NCBI GenBank assembly: GCA_019690055.1
Contig: JADGGF010000084.1
Coordinates: 1 to 11,752, forward strand
DNA from: Micromonosporaceae bacterium
Lineage (GTDB): Bacteria; Actinomycetota; Actinomycetes; Mycobacteriales; Micromonosporaceae
Direction of reading: 5' to 3'
DNA length: 11,752 bases
Of this stretch, positions 1 through 5,401 are shown piece by piece. Position 1 is the first letter of the stretch, and the number at the start of each line of letters is the position of its first letter. The position numbers and the translations under genes are program-made. The notes beneath the pieces were generated by a model. The model was not told where the DNA came from, did not search any database, and saw nothing but the letters and a program-made list of their open reading frames with translations.

Positions 1-108
1 GCCAGCGAACGTCCGTGGGCCAGCGAACGTCCGTGGGCCAGCGAACGTCCGCGGGCCAGCGAACGTCCGCGGACCAGCGAACCTCACGCTGCCGGCGAAC
101 GCCCCTAC
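1..108. repeat. 18-bp tandem repeat, cut by the left edge
   Basis: Six consecutive 18-base units. Units 1-2 (1-36) are GCCAGCGAACGTCCGTGG. Units 3-4 (37-72) differ only by T to C at position 16. Unit 5 (73-90) and unit 6 (91-108) have diverged but keep the CAGCGAAC or CGGCGAAC core. There are no spacers between units, so this is a minisatellite-like array and not CRISPR. The unit length is a multiple of three, and plus-strand frames 1 and 2 stay open through the array. It starts at base 1, so its full length is unknown. Confidence 0.93.
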
Positions 109-174
109 GCCGGCCTCGACGCGCCCGGGCCCGCTACGGCGCGGCCGCCACAGGTCGATGAGCCGGCTGGATGA
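1..174 (+). CDS. Possible C-terminal end of a hexapeptide-repeat protein (partial)
   Basis: Frame 1 is open from base 1 to a TGA at 172-174 and reads the 18-base array as the hexapeptide ASERPW (twice), ASERPR (twice), TSEPHA and AGERPY, followed by a Pro/Ala-rich tail of about 21 residues. In favour: between units 1 and 6 the Arg and Pro codons change only at the third base and the aromatic sixth residue is kept (Trp to Tyr), as expected if the protein is under selection. Against: the start lies outside the window, and frame 2 (PANVRG repeats) is also open, to 220, with higher third-position GC after the array. I do not recognise a family. The region could equally be non-coding repeat DNA upstream of the DUF1905 gene. 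Confidence 0.3.
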   Translation, partial: ASERPWASERPWASERPRASERPRTSEPHAAGERPYAGLDAPGPATARPPQVDEPAG

Positions 175-180
175 GCCGGC
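163..180. terminator. Hairpin, 7-bp stem and 4-nt loop
   Basis: GCCGGCT (163-169), loop GATG, AGCCGGC (174-180): a perfect GC-rich stem at the end of the frame-1 reading frame and 37 bases before the DUF1905 start. There is no T-tract, as is common for actinobacterial terminators. It is also part of an imperfect 13-base direct repeat (GATGAGCCGGC at 157 and 170). The terminator role is inferred from position only. Confidence 0.35.
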
Positions 181-204
181 CACAAGAATGTCGGGCTGGT
201 ATGT

Positions 205-210
205 CACGCT
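205..210 (+). promoter_or_regulatory. Possible leaderless -10 box for the DUF1905 gene
   Basis: CACGCT lies exactly 6 nt before the GTG at 217, so a transcript starting about 7 bases after the box would begin at the start codon. It matches the actinobacterial -10 pattern (TANNNT) at the A and final T only. No Shine-Dalgarno sequence is visible, which agrees with a leaderless message. Confidence 0.3.
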
Positions 211-216
211 CGTGCC

Positions 217-528
217 GTGATCGTCGACTTCGACGCCGAACTGTGGCGGTGGGACGCCCGGCGCAGCGACAGCTGGGTCTTCGTCAGTGTGCCTTCGGAA
301 GCATCCGAGGAGATTCGCGAGCGTCACCACGGACCGCGGCGCGGCTTCGGGTCCGTGCGGGTGCGGGCCACGATCGGCGGCAGCACCTGGACCACCTCGA
401 TATTTCCCGACAGCGCTCGCGGCTGCTACGTGCTGCCGGTCAAACGGGCGGTCCGCACGGCCGAGGATCTCGAGGTCGGGGATGTCGCGACGGTCAGCCT
501 GGAGCTCATCGACGTGGACGGAGTTTGA
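217..528 (+). CDS. DUF1905 domain-containing protein
   Basis: This 103-residue protein is almost entirely a DUF1905 domain, a small presumably cytoplasmic domain of unknown biochemical role. The recognisable stretches are FDAELWRWD (residues 4-12), a tryptophan-containing W-V-F-V-S-V-P strand, RRGFGSVRVRATIGG in the middle, and FPDSARGCYVLPVK followed by the acidic turn that precedes VSLELID at the end. The length is that of the standalone form; in other bacteria the domain is often followed by a YdeI/OmpD-associated region, which is absent here. The GTG at 217 is preferred because it immediately precedes the first conserved strand and sits 6 nt after a -10-like box. It appears to be a single-gene unit, followed by a palindrome and a leadered esterase gene. 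Confidence 0.85.
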   Translation: MIVDFDAELWRWDARRSDSWVFVSVPSEASEEIRERHHGPRRGFGSVRVRATIGGSTWTTSIFPDSARGCYVLPVKRAVRTAEDLEVGDVATVSLELIDVDGV

Positions 529-529
529 T

Positions 530-543
530 CCGGTCCGGACCGG
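530..543. promoter_or_regulatory. Perfect 14-bp palindrome CCGGTCCGGACCGG
   Basis: The palindrome begins 2 bases after the DUF1905 stop and overlaps a second palindrome, ACCGGCCGGT (539-548). As a transcript it could fold into a short hairpin and end transcription of the DUF1905 gene. As DNA it could be an operator for the esterase gene that starts at 614. The sequence does not decide between these. Confidence 0.35.
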
Positions 544-613
544 CCGGTAGCCTGTCGGCGGCAGCCGTCCGGCGTCGTACGGCCATGTCTCACCATCACG
601 GGGAGAGCAGGAC

Positions 614-1537
614 ATGAGAAGGCTTACTTGGGCTGTACTGACGCTGGTCGCGCTGCTGCCGGTCGCGGTCGCCTGCACGAGTGACGAGGCTGGCGGGTCG
701 GCCACCTCGGACCCGACGACTTCTTCGACCGACACCAACACGGTGACCCTCGAGGTGGACGGCCGGCCGTTCCGCCTCTACGTACCAAGCTCCTACAACG
801 CATCGAACCCGGCGCCCCTGGTCGTCGCGCTGCACGGCTACACCTCCAACTCGGCGGAGCTGCAGTCGTACTTCAAGCTCGAGCCCCACGCCGAGCAGCG
901 CGGCTTCCTCTACGCGTTGCCCGACGGCACGACCGACCGGCGCGGGGACCAGTTCTGGAACGCCACCAACGCCTGCTGCGATCTGTACCGCTCCGGCGTC
1001 GACGACTCGACGTACCTGAGCCACCTCATCGAGCGGGTGAAGGAATCGTATTCGGTCGATGCCGACCGGGTCTTCTTCGTGGGGCACTCCAACGGCGGGT
1101 ACATGTCGCACCGCATGGCGTGCGACCACGCCGACCAGATCACCGCGATCGCCTCGCTGGCCGGCGTCCTCTGGGCGGATCCGTCGCTCTGCCGCCCATC
1201 CCGGCCCGTCAGCGTCCTGCAGATCCACGGCACGGCCGACGAGACCGTCAACTACCGGGGCGGTGTGTTCAGCGGCGGCCGGGTCTACCCGGGCGCCGAG
1301 AACACGGTGGCGCAGTGGCGTGAGCTGAACGGGTGCTCCGAGGCGGCCGACACGAGCACGCCGCCGATGGACCTGGACGACGCGGTCAGCGGGGCAGAAA
1401 CGGTCGTCACTGTCTACCGCGGTTGTCGGGACGGCAGCCGGGTCGAGCTGTGGAGCCTGCAGGGCAGCTACCACGTACCCCAGCTCAACGACGCCTTCGC
1501 CACGGCCGTGCTCGACTTCTTCGAGTCGGTCGCCTGA
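614..1537 (+). CDS. Secreted (lipoprotein-like) esterase, LpqC / PHB depolymerase / feruloyl esterase type
   Basis: A 307-residue alpha/beta-hydrolase, predicted to be exported. Residues 1-20 form a signal peptide (MRR, then a hydrophobic stretch) ending in AVAC, a permissive lipobox with Cys21; a Ser/Thr/Asp-rich linker of about 25 residues follows, so the enzyme is probably lipid-anchored outside the membrane. The catalytic parts are the oxyanion segment HGY (74-76), the FWNATNACCD segment (114-123) typical of this family, the nucleophile elbow GHSNGG with Ser159, Asp209 in HGTADETV, and probably His277 in GSYH. Relatives hydrolyse ester bonds in polyhydroxyalkanoates, acetylated or feruloylated polysaccharides and similar substrates; the actual substrate cannot be read from sequence. 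The ATG is supported by GGGGAG at 601-606, 7 nt upstream, so unlike its neighbours it has a leadered message. Many Cys residues (120, 121, 170, 193, 241, 271) suggest disulfides. Confidence 0.85.
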   Translation: MRRLTWAVLTLVALLPVAVACTSDEAGGSATSDPTTSSTDTNTVTLEVDGRPFRLYVPSSYNASNPAPLVVALHGYTSNSAELQSYFKLEPHAEQRGFLYALPDGTTDRRGDQFWNATNACCDLYRSGVDDSTYLSHLIERVKESYSVDADRVFFVGHSNGGYMSHRMACDHADQITAIASLAGVLWADPSLCRPSRPVSVLQIHGTADETVNYRGGVFSGGRVYPGAENTVAQWRELNGCSEAADTSTPPMDLDDAVSGAETVVTVYRGCRDGSRVELWSLQGSYHVPQLNDAFATAVLDFFESVA

Positions 1538-1614
1538 CCGGATTTGTCGCGTCAACGGCTGGCCATGTCGGGTCAGGTCCGGATATTCAGCTGCGGCGAG
1601 CCGGGCCCGTCGGT

Positions 1615-1620
1615 GAAGCT
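1615..1620 (+). promoter_or_regulatory. Possible leaderless -10 box for the AadA-like gene
   Basis: GAAGCT is 6 nt before the GTG at 1627. It has A at position 2 and T at position 6, as in the other boxes listed here. The first base is not T and no -35 box is obvious, so support comes mainly from the spacing. Confidence 0.28.
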
Positions 1621-1626
1621 GCCAGG

Positions 1627-2400
1627 GTGGCCCAACGTCGCGCGGTCGCCCGCCTGGTGACGGACATCGCCGGGCCGGACCTCGTCGGAATCTATCTCCA
1701 TGGATCGTCCGTGCTCGGTGGGCTCAAGCCAGCCAGCGACCTGGACGTCCTCGTCGTCGCCCGGCGAAGCCTGGACGAGGACCAGCGGAGGTCGCTCGTG
1801 GCCGGGCTCATGGCGGTCTCCGGGTCCACGGCCGGAGAACGGCCGGTGGAGCTCACGGTCGTGGTGCAGTCCGAGGTACGCCCGTGGCGCTGGCCGCCGC
1901 TGGGCGACTTCCTGTACGGCGAGTGGCTCCGCAGCGAGTATGAGGCCGGCCGGCTCCCCCAGCCCGAGCCGATGCCCGGCCTGGCGCTGGCGATCGCGAT
2001 CACGCTCGCCGGCGACCGGCCGCTGGCCGGACCCCCGCCGGCCCAGGTGCTCGACCCCGTGCCGCCGGCCGACCTGGCCCGGGCCAGCCTGGCTGATCTG
2101 GACCCTCTGCTCGCGGACCTGCCGGGCGACACCCGCAACGTTCTGCTGACCCTGGCCCGAATCTGGACGACGCTCGGCACCGGCGAAGTCCGCTCGAAGG
2201 ACGTCGCTGCCGCCTGGGCGCAGCCCCGCCTCGCGCCAGAGCACCGGCCGGTTCTTGAGCACGCCCGCCAGCTCTACCTCACCCGGACGTACGAGACCGA
2301 GACGTGGAGCGACGACCTGCGGGTTCGGGTCCGCCCCTGCGTGGACGAGATGCTCGCCCACATCCGGCGGTTGTCACGGGACCGCGGCCGCGACGGGTGA
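1627..2400 (+). CDS. AadA-like aminoglycoside nucleotidyltransferase
   Basis: With the GTG at 1627 this is 257 residues, close to the roughly 260 of AadA/ANT enzymes, which adenylylate streptomycin and/or spectinomycin in the cytoplasm using ATP and magnesium. The reading frame stays open further upstream, but that part overlaps the esterase gene and has no homology. Visible family marks: the nucleotidyltransferase motif LHGSSVLGGLKPASDLD with metal ligands Asp38 and Asp40, the likely catalytic base Glu75 in PVELTVVV, PWRWP (86-90), GEW with Trp100, the segment GPPPAQVLDPVP, and PGDTRNVLLTLARIW followed by KDVAAAWA in the helical C-terminal domain. Compared with E. coli AadA from memory, the substrate-contacting Trp112 and Asp182 equivalents are present, but the region around Trp173 is two residues shorter and contains no Trp. 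Composition matches the neighbours and no integron or IS sequence is nearby, so this appears to be an intrinsic gene; actual resistance is not proven. Confidence 0.83.
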   Translation: MAQRRAVARLVTDIAGPDLVGIYLHGSSVLGGLKPASDLDVLVVARRSLDEDQRRSLVAGLMAVSGSTAGERPVELTVVVQSEVRPWRWPPLGDFLYGEWLRSEYEAGRLPQPEPMPGLALAIAITLAGDRPLAGPPPAQVLDPVPPADLARASLADLDPLLADLPGDTRNVLLTLARIWTTLGTGEVRSKDVAAAWAQPRLAPEHRPVLEHARQLYLTRTYETETWSDDLRVRVRPCVDEMLAHIRRLSRDRGRDG

Positions 2401-2433
2401 CGCTGGCGGCGTGCGCTCCGGCGGCGGGTGTGC

Positions 2434-2439
2434 GAGGCT
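2434..2439 (+). promoter_or_regulatory. Possible leaderless -10 box for the gene at 2446
   Basis: GAGGCT ends 6 nt before the ATG at 2446. The GAGG part could instead act as a ribosome binding site (spacing 8 nt), so the evidence for a leaderless start is weaker here than at 8971 or 9341. Confidence 0.27.
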
Positions 2440-2445
2440 TCTGCG

Positions 2446-3204
2446 ATGACCATCGCTGCCTGGCCGCGACCCGCCTTCCAGCCCACGGGCCGGCGGGCGG
2501 CGTTCCTGCTGGTCGCCTTCGCCGACCGGGAGATGCTCAGTCCGCCCGAGCTGGCCGTGGCGGCTCCGCCGTCGGCGCCGGTGTCGGCCGTGCGGGTCAA
2601 CCTCGTCCAGTACGCCGACCAGCCCGAGTGGTTCGACGGCTGGCGTCACGGCCCGCTGCGGACCGTCGCGGCTGTCCAGAACATCGATATGAGCGTGGTC
2701 GACGCCGCGACCTGCTGCTACGTCATCGACATCGATGTCGACGATCCCACCGATCTCACGCATCTCCAGCTCGCCTGGGCCGTCGCGAGCAGCATCGCCC
2801 AGGCCGGCAACGTCACCGTGCTCGACGTCTACGCGGCCACGTGGCACGCCGGTTCGGAGGTCGCCGCCCTCGCGCCCGACCGACCGTTCACCATCCAGCA
2901 TGAGATCAGCATCACGGCCGAGACGGAGCCCGTGCCCGGGTTCGGCCACGCGGTCCACACCCGAGGGATGATCAAGTTCGGTCGGCCGGACCTGATCGCG
3001 GGTGTGCCGGCGGACCTCATCCACGAAACCGGACAGATACTCAACCATCTCGGCCGGATGCTCGCCAATGGCGCTGTCATCGAACCCGGCGAGCGCTTCC
3101 GCATCGACGGCCGACGAACGCTGATGGCGACGCCATACGAGCCGGGTGGCCCGACACCGGACGTGAACCTCGCCAACGACGCGATACTCCTCGTCGATGT
3201 GTAG
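2446..3204 (+). CDS. Uncharacterised protein, possibly DUF4261-related
   Basis: A 252-residue protein with no signal peptide or membrane segment. I do not firmly recognise it. The N-terminal part (18-55) looks like alternating beta strands, the middle (90-122) reads as a strand followed by a long helix, and residues 171-183 (HTRGMIKFGRPDL) followed by a helix (191-208) and GERFRIDGRRT (215-225) resemble the order of elements in DUF4261 proteins as I remember them. The role is unknown. ATG 2446 is preferred over an in-frame GTG at 2428, which adds only six unconserved residues, because the ATG has GAGG 8 nt upstream and a -10-like hexamer at 6 nt. It converges on the DUF6886 gene with only 23 bases between the two stops. 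Confidence 0.7.
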   Translation: MTIAAWPRPAFQPTGRRAAFLLVAFADREMLSPPELAVAAPPSAPVSAVRVNLVQYADQPEWFDGWRHGPLRTVAAVQNIDMSVVDAATCCYVIDIDVDDPTDLTHLQLAWAVASSIAQAGNVTVLDVYAATWHAGSEVAALAPDRPFTIQHEISITAETEPVPGFGHAVHTRGMIKFGRPDLIAGVPADLIHETGQILNHLGRMLANGAVIEPGERFRIDGRRTLMATPYEPGGPTPDVNLANDAILLVDV

Positions 3205-3227
3205 ACCCGGTCCGTGGGGCCACTCCA

Positions 3228-3767
3228 TCATTTCTCGGGCCGGGGTAGGGCGTTGCGCAGGCGGATGCCGCTGAACCCGAGGCTCGTGGTGATCACCGCG
3301 TCCCAGAACGGCCACAGGTTGTTAAGGACACGCAGCTGAATGCCGGCCGCGGCGTGCAGCGCCAGCAGGTCGCCGACCGGCTCGGGCGGTCCGAGCGGCT
3401 CGACCGGCTCGTTCGCGACCATGGCGTGCCTGGTCTCACCGAACGGCCGGAACACCGCGGCCGGCAGCCGGTACGCCCACAGGCGCACGGTCCGCATCGC
3501 CTCCAGCCAGCCGTACTCGATCGCGTGCACGCGGTCGCCCCCGCCGGGGCCGAGGATCAGCATCCGGTCAGCCTCCGATGTGGACGGTGTCACCCAGGCC
3601 ATCGCCCGCGGGCACTCCCGCGGAAACCAGTAATCCGGGCACCGCGCGTGGTCCACCGCCCAGACGTACGGCTGATCGACGCGCGGGTTGGTGGAAGGAC
3701 GAGGCACGAAGCGGCGGATCGTCGGATCTTCCGAGAAATGCAGCACCTCGCCCGGTCCTGGACGCAT
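3228..3767 (-). CDS. DUF6886 family protein
   Basis: A 179-residue cytoplasmic protein whose N-terminus, VLHFSEDPTIRRFVPRPS (8-25), with YVWAVD (34-39) and PDYWFPRECPRAMAW (44-58), is the hallmark pattern of DUF6886 as I recall it. The conserved His10, Trp47, Arg50, Cys52 and Arg54 are candidate functional residues. The C-terminal part carries WLEAMRTVRLWAYRLP and a helical end. No activity is known to me; the His-Phe-Ser-Glu start and the VWA-D strand loosely recall ADP-ribosyltransferase-like folds, which is speculation. The ATG begins 2 nt after the sirtuin stop codon on the same strand, so the two are almost certainly co-transcribed and probably translationally coupled. It faces the gene at 2446-3204 tail to tail. 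Confidence 0.8.
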   Translation of the reverse strand: MRPGPGEVLHFSEDPTIRRFVPRPSTNPRVDQPYVWAVDHARCPDYWFPRECPRAMAWVTPSTSEADRMLILGPGGGDRVHAIEYGWLEAMRTVRLWAYRLPAAVFRPFGETRHAMVANEPVEPLGPPEPVGDLLALHAAAGIQLRVLNNLWPFWDAVITTSLGFSGIRLRNALPRPEK

Positions 3768-3769
3768 CC

Positions 3770-4573
3770 CTACTTCTGACCGGGCCAGGCGGCGGCGACG
3801 AGGGCAGGCAGCACGCTCGCCGCGCTGCCCCGAAGGTTCAGCGCGGCGATCCCATCGAGGGCGGTCGGCTGGGGGTTGATCTGGATGACCATCGCGCCGT
3901 GCCGAGCCGCGACCTCCGGAATCTCCGCCGCCGGATAGACCACGCCGGAGGTGCCGACCGCCAGCAGCAGATCACACCGCGCCGCCGCATCGACCGCGGC
4001 CTTCAGGGCGTCGGCCGGCAGCGACTCCCCGAACCACACGACACCCGGTCGCACAAGGCCACCGCAGCCCGTGCAGATCGGCGGAGCGAGGCGCTGCCCC
4101 TCCGGCTCGGGATCGACGTCGCCGTCGGCCGCCAGCGTGCCGATGGACACCGCCGTCGACACGACCGCCGGCACGGGCGCCGGGGCGGCGCAGGCCGAGC
4201 AGCGCGGGGCGAAGAGGCTGCCGTGGAGGCGGATCGGCGCCGACGAGCCGGCCCGCTCGTGCAGGTCGTCGACGTTCTGCGTGACCACCACCGTGCCCGG
4301 CACGTGCGCCTCGATCGCGGCCACCGCCACGTGCCCAGCGTTCGGCTGGGCGCGGCTGACGAGGGCGCGGCGCCACTCGTACCAGCCCCACACCAGCTCG
4401 GGGTCGGCCCGGAACGCCTGCGGCGTGGCCAGCTCGGCGGGGTCGTACCGTGCCCACAGCCCGGTCATCGCGTCGCGGAATGTCGGGATCCCGCTCTCGG
4501 CCGACATGCCGGCCCCGGTGAAGACCACCACCCGCTGCGCCCCGCGCAGCGCCTCGCTCGCGCGCTCCAGCAT
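3770..4573 (-). CDS. NAD-dependent protein deacylase, Sir2 family (class III, SIRT5/CobB-like)
   Basis: A 267-residue sirtuin that would remove acyl groups from lysines in cytoplasmic proteins while consuming NAD+. Rossmann-fold and catalytic motifs are all present: GAGMSAESGIPTFRD (20-34), TQNVDDLHERAGS (98-110), catalytic His117 in LHGS, and GTSGVVYPAAEIP (207-219). Zinc ligands are Cys125/Cys128 and Cys167/Cys170, with a 38-residue span between the pairs, long for a bacterial CobB and closer to SIRT5. Tyr65-x-x-Arg68 in WYEWRR matches the Tyr-x-x-Arg motif that gives class III sirtuins their preference for succinyl/malonyl-lysine, so desuccinylation is the best guess. The frame also allows an ATG at 4621 (16 extra residues, 25 nt after the ATPase stop). 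I prefer 4573 because the extra residues look unconserved, there is no RBS at 4621, and CAGAAT lies 6 nt before 4573. It is followed by DUF6886 after 2 nt. Confidence 0.88.
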   Translation of the reverse strand: MLERASEALRGAQRVVVFTGAGMSAESGIPTFRDAMTGLWARYDPAELATPQAFRADPELVWGWYEWRRALVSRAQPNAGHVAVAAIEAHVPGTVVVTQNVDDLHERAGSSAPIRLHGSLFAPRCSACAAPAPVPAVVSTAVSIGTLAADGDVDPEPEGQRLAPPICTGCGGLVRPGVVWFGESLPADALKAAVDAAARCDLLLAVGTSGVVYPAAEIPEVAARHGAMVIQINPQPTALDGIAALNLRGSAASVLPALVAAAWPGQK

Positions 4574-4579
4574 CTCGCC

Positions 4580-4585
4580 ATTCTG
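4580..4585 (-). promoter_or_regulatory. Possible leaderless -10 box (CAGAAT) for the sirtuin gene
   Basis: On the minus strand CAGAAT is followed by GGCGAG and then ATG at 4573. The same hexamer at the same distance precedes the Smr and ElaA genes. If real, the sirtuin-DUF6886 pair has its own promoter besides any read-through from the ABC genes. Confidence 0.42.
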
Positions 4586-4646
4586 ACCCAGCCGGAGTTG
4601 CCAACGCCACCTGCCGTCCATAATGGATGATCTGTCGCGGACCGAA

Positions 4647-5390
4647 CTACACGCGGAGTCGGCCGATCCGGCCCAGCGTGATGTCGGCCGGCTCCCCGCC
4701 CTGGGTCAGGTCCACGTCGTCGACGATGTGTCCGTCGCGGAGCCGGATCAGTCGGTCGCAGCGGGCGGCGACGTGCTGCTCATGGGTGGCGATCACGATG
4801 GTGACGGGGTACCGGTCACGCAGCTTGACCAGCAGGTCGAGAATCTGCTCCCCGGTTCGCGAGTCGAGGTTGCCGGTCGGCTCGTCGGCCAGCAGCAGCC
4901 TGGGCTCTCCGATGAGGGCACGGGCGATCGCTACTCGCTGTTGTTGTCCACCGGAGAGCTGGCCCGGAAGTGCACGCTCCCGGCCGCCCAGGCCGACCGC
5001 GTCCAGCAACTGCCGCGCGCGGGCGGTCTTGTCGAACCTGACGCGGTACGGCAGTACGGGTGCGAGCACGTTGTCCAGCGCGGTAAGCGTCGGCAGGAGG
5101 TGGTAGCGCTGGAACACGAAGCCGACGGTCCTTCGGTACGCGTCGAGCTGGCGTCGGCGCAGCGAGGTCACCTCGCGTCCGTCCACTGTGATGGATCCGG
5201 CGTCGGCCCGTTCGATCGCGCCGATGAGGTGCAGCAGCGTCGACTTGCCCGAGCCGGACGGGCCGCTGATCGCTGTCATCGTTCCAGGCGAGATTGTGAG
5301 CGACAGGTCCTCGATCGCGACGATCCGTGATCCTCCCGAGCGGAAGGTCTTGGTCAGTCCGGTCGCGACGACCTCGGCCCCTGTGGGCAT
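4647..5390 (-). CDS. ABC transporter ATP-binding protein, MacB/LolD type
   Basis: A 247-residue cytoplasmic ATPase that would power the FtsX-type permease encoded just upstream. All nucleotide-binding motifs are intact: Walker A GPSGSGKST (43-51), Q-loop Gln94 in FVFQRYHLLP, signature LSGGQQQR (145-152), Walker B LLLADEP (165-171) with Glu170, D-loop NLDS (174-177) and H-loop His203 in ATHEQH. The pattern TLTALDNVLAPVLPY and the PTGNLDS stretch are typical of the MacB/LolD/FtsE-like subfamily of export and envelope-remodelling transporters. The frame is open far upstream, but that extension runs through the permease gene; the ATG at 5390 comes 2 nt after the permease stop, with GAGGAG in the last permease codons as its ribosome binding site. 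It is the second gene of a PadR-linked operon. The substrate is unknown. Confidence 0.95.
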   Translation of the reverse strand: MPTGAEVVATGLTKTFRSGGSRIVAIEDLSLTISPGTMTAISGPSGSGKSTLLHLIGAIERADAGSITVDGREVTSLRRRQLDAYRRTVGFVFQRYHLLPTLTALDNVLAPVLPYRVRFDKTARARQLLDAVGLGGRERALPGQLSGGQQQRVAIARALIGEPRLLLADEPTGNLDSRTGEQILDLLVKLRDRYPVTIVIATHEQHVAARCDRLIRLRDGHIVDDVDLTQGGEPADITLGRIGRLRV

Positions 5391-5401
5391 GGCTACTCCT
5401 C
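5388..5401 (-). promoter_or_regulatory. RBS within the permease stop region, coupling the ATPase gene
   Basis: Read on the minus strand: GAGGAG (the last two Glu codons of the permease), TAG, CC, ATG. The permease must be translated to its end through the ATPase ribosome binding site, so the two subunits are likely made in fixed ratio by translational coupling. Confidence 0.75.

Noticed and set aside
1..108. CRISPR-like array at the left edge
   Set aside because: The units are 18 bases, directly abutting, with no unique spacers and no cas genes; it is a plain tandem repeat.
596..1555. Long minus-strand reading frame opposite the esterase (319 codons)
   Set aside because: It is the antisense of a clear alpha/beta-hydrolase gene, has no recognisable motifs, and is the kind of open antisense frame expected in high-GC DNA.
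1333..1626. N-terminal extension of the AadA-like protein starting inside the esterase gene
   Set aside because: It is an out-of-frame read of esterase coding sequence; AadA homology and length are fully met from the GTG at 1627.
1627..2400. Recently acquired resistance cassette
   Set aside because: No integrase, attC-like site, IS end or composition change around it; the base composition matches the flanking genes.
3228..4621. Sirtuin-based antiphage defence system
   Set aside because: The sirtuin is a complete CobB/SIRT5-type deacylase with zinc ligands and no defence-type partner domain such as SLOG, TIR or HerA; neighbours are an exporter and ordinary metabolic genes.
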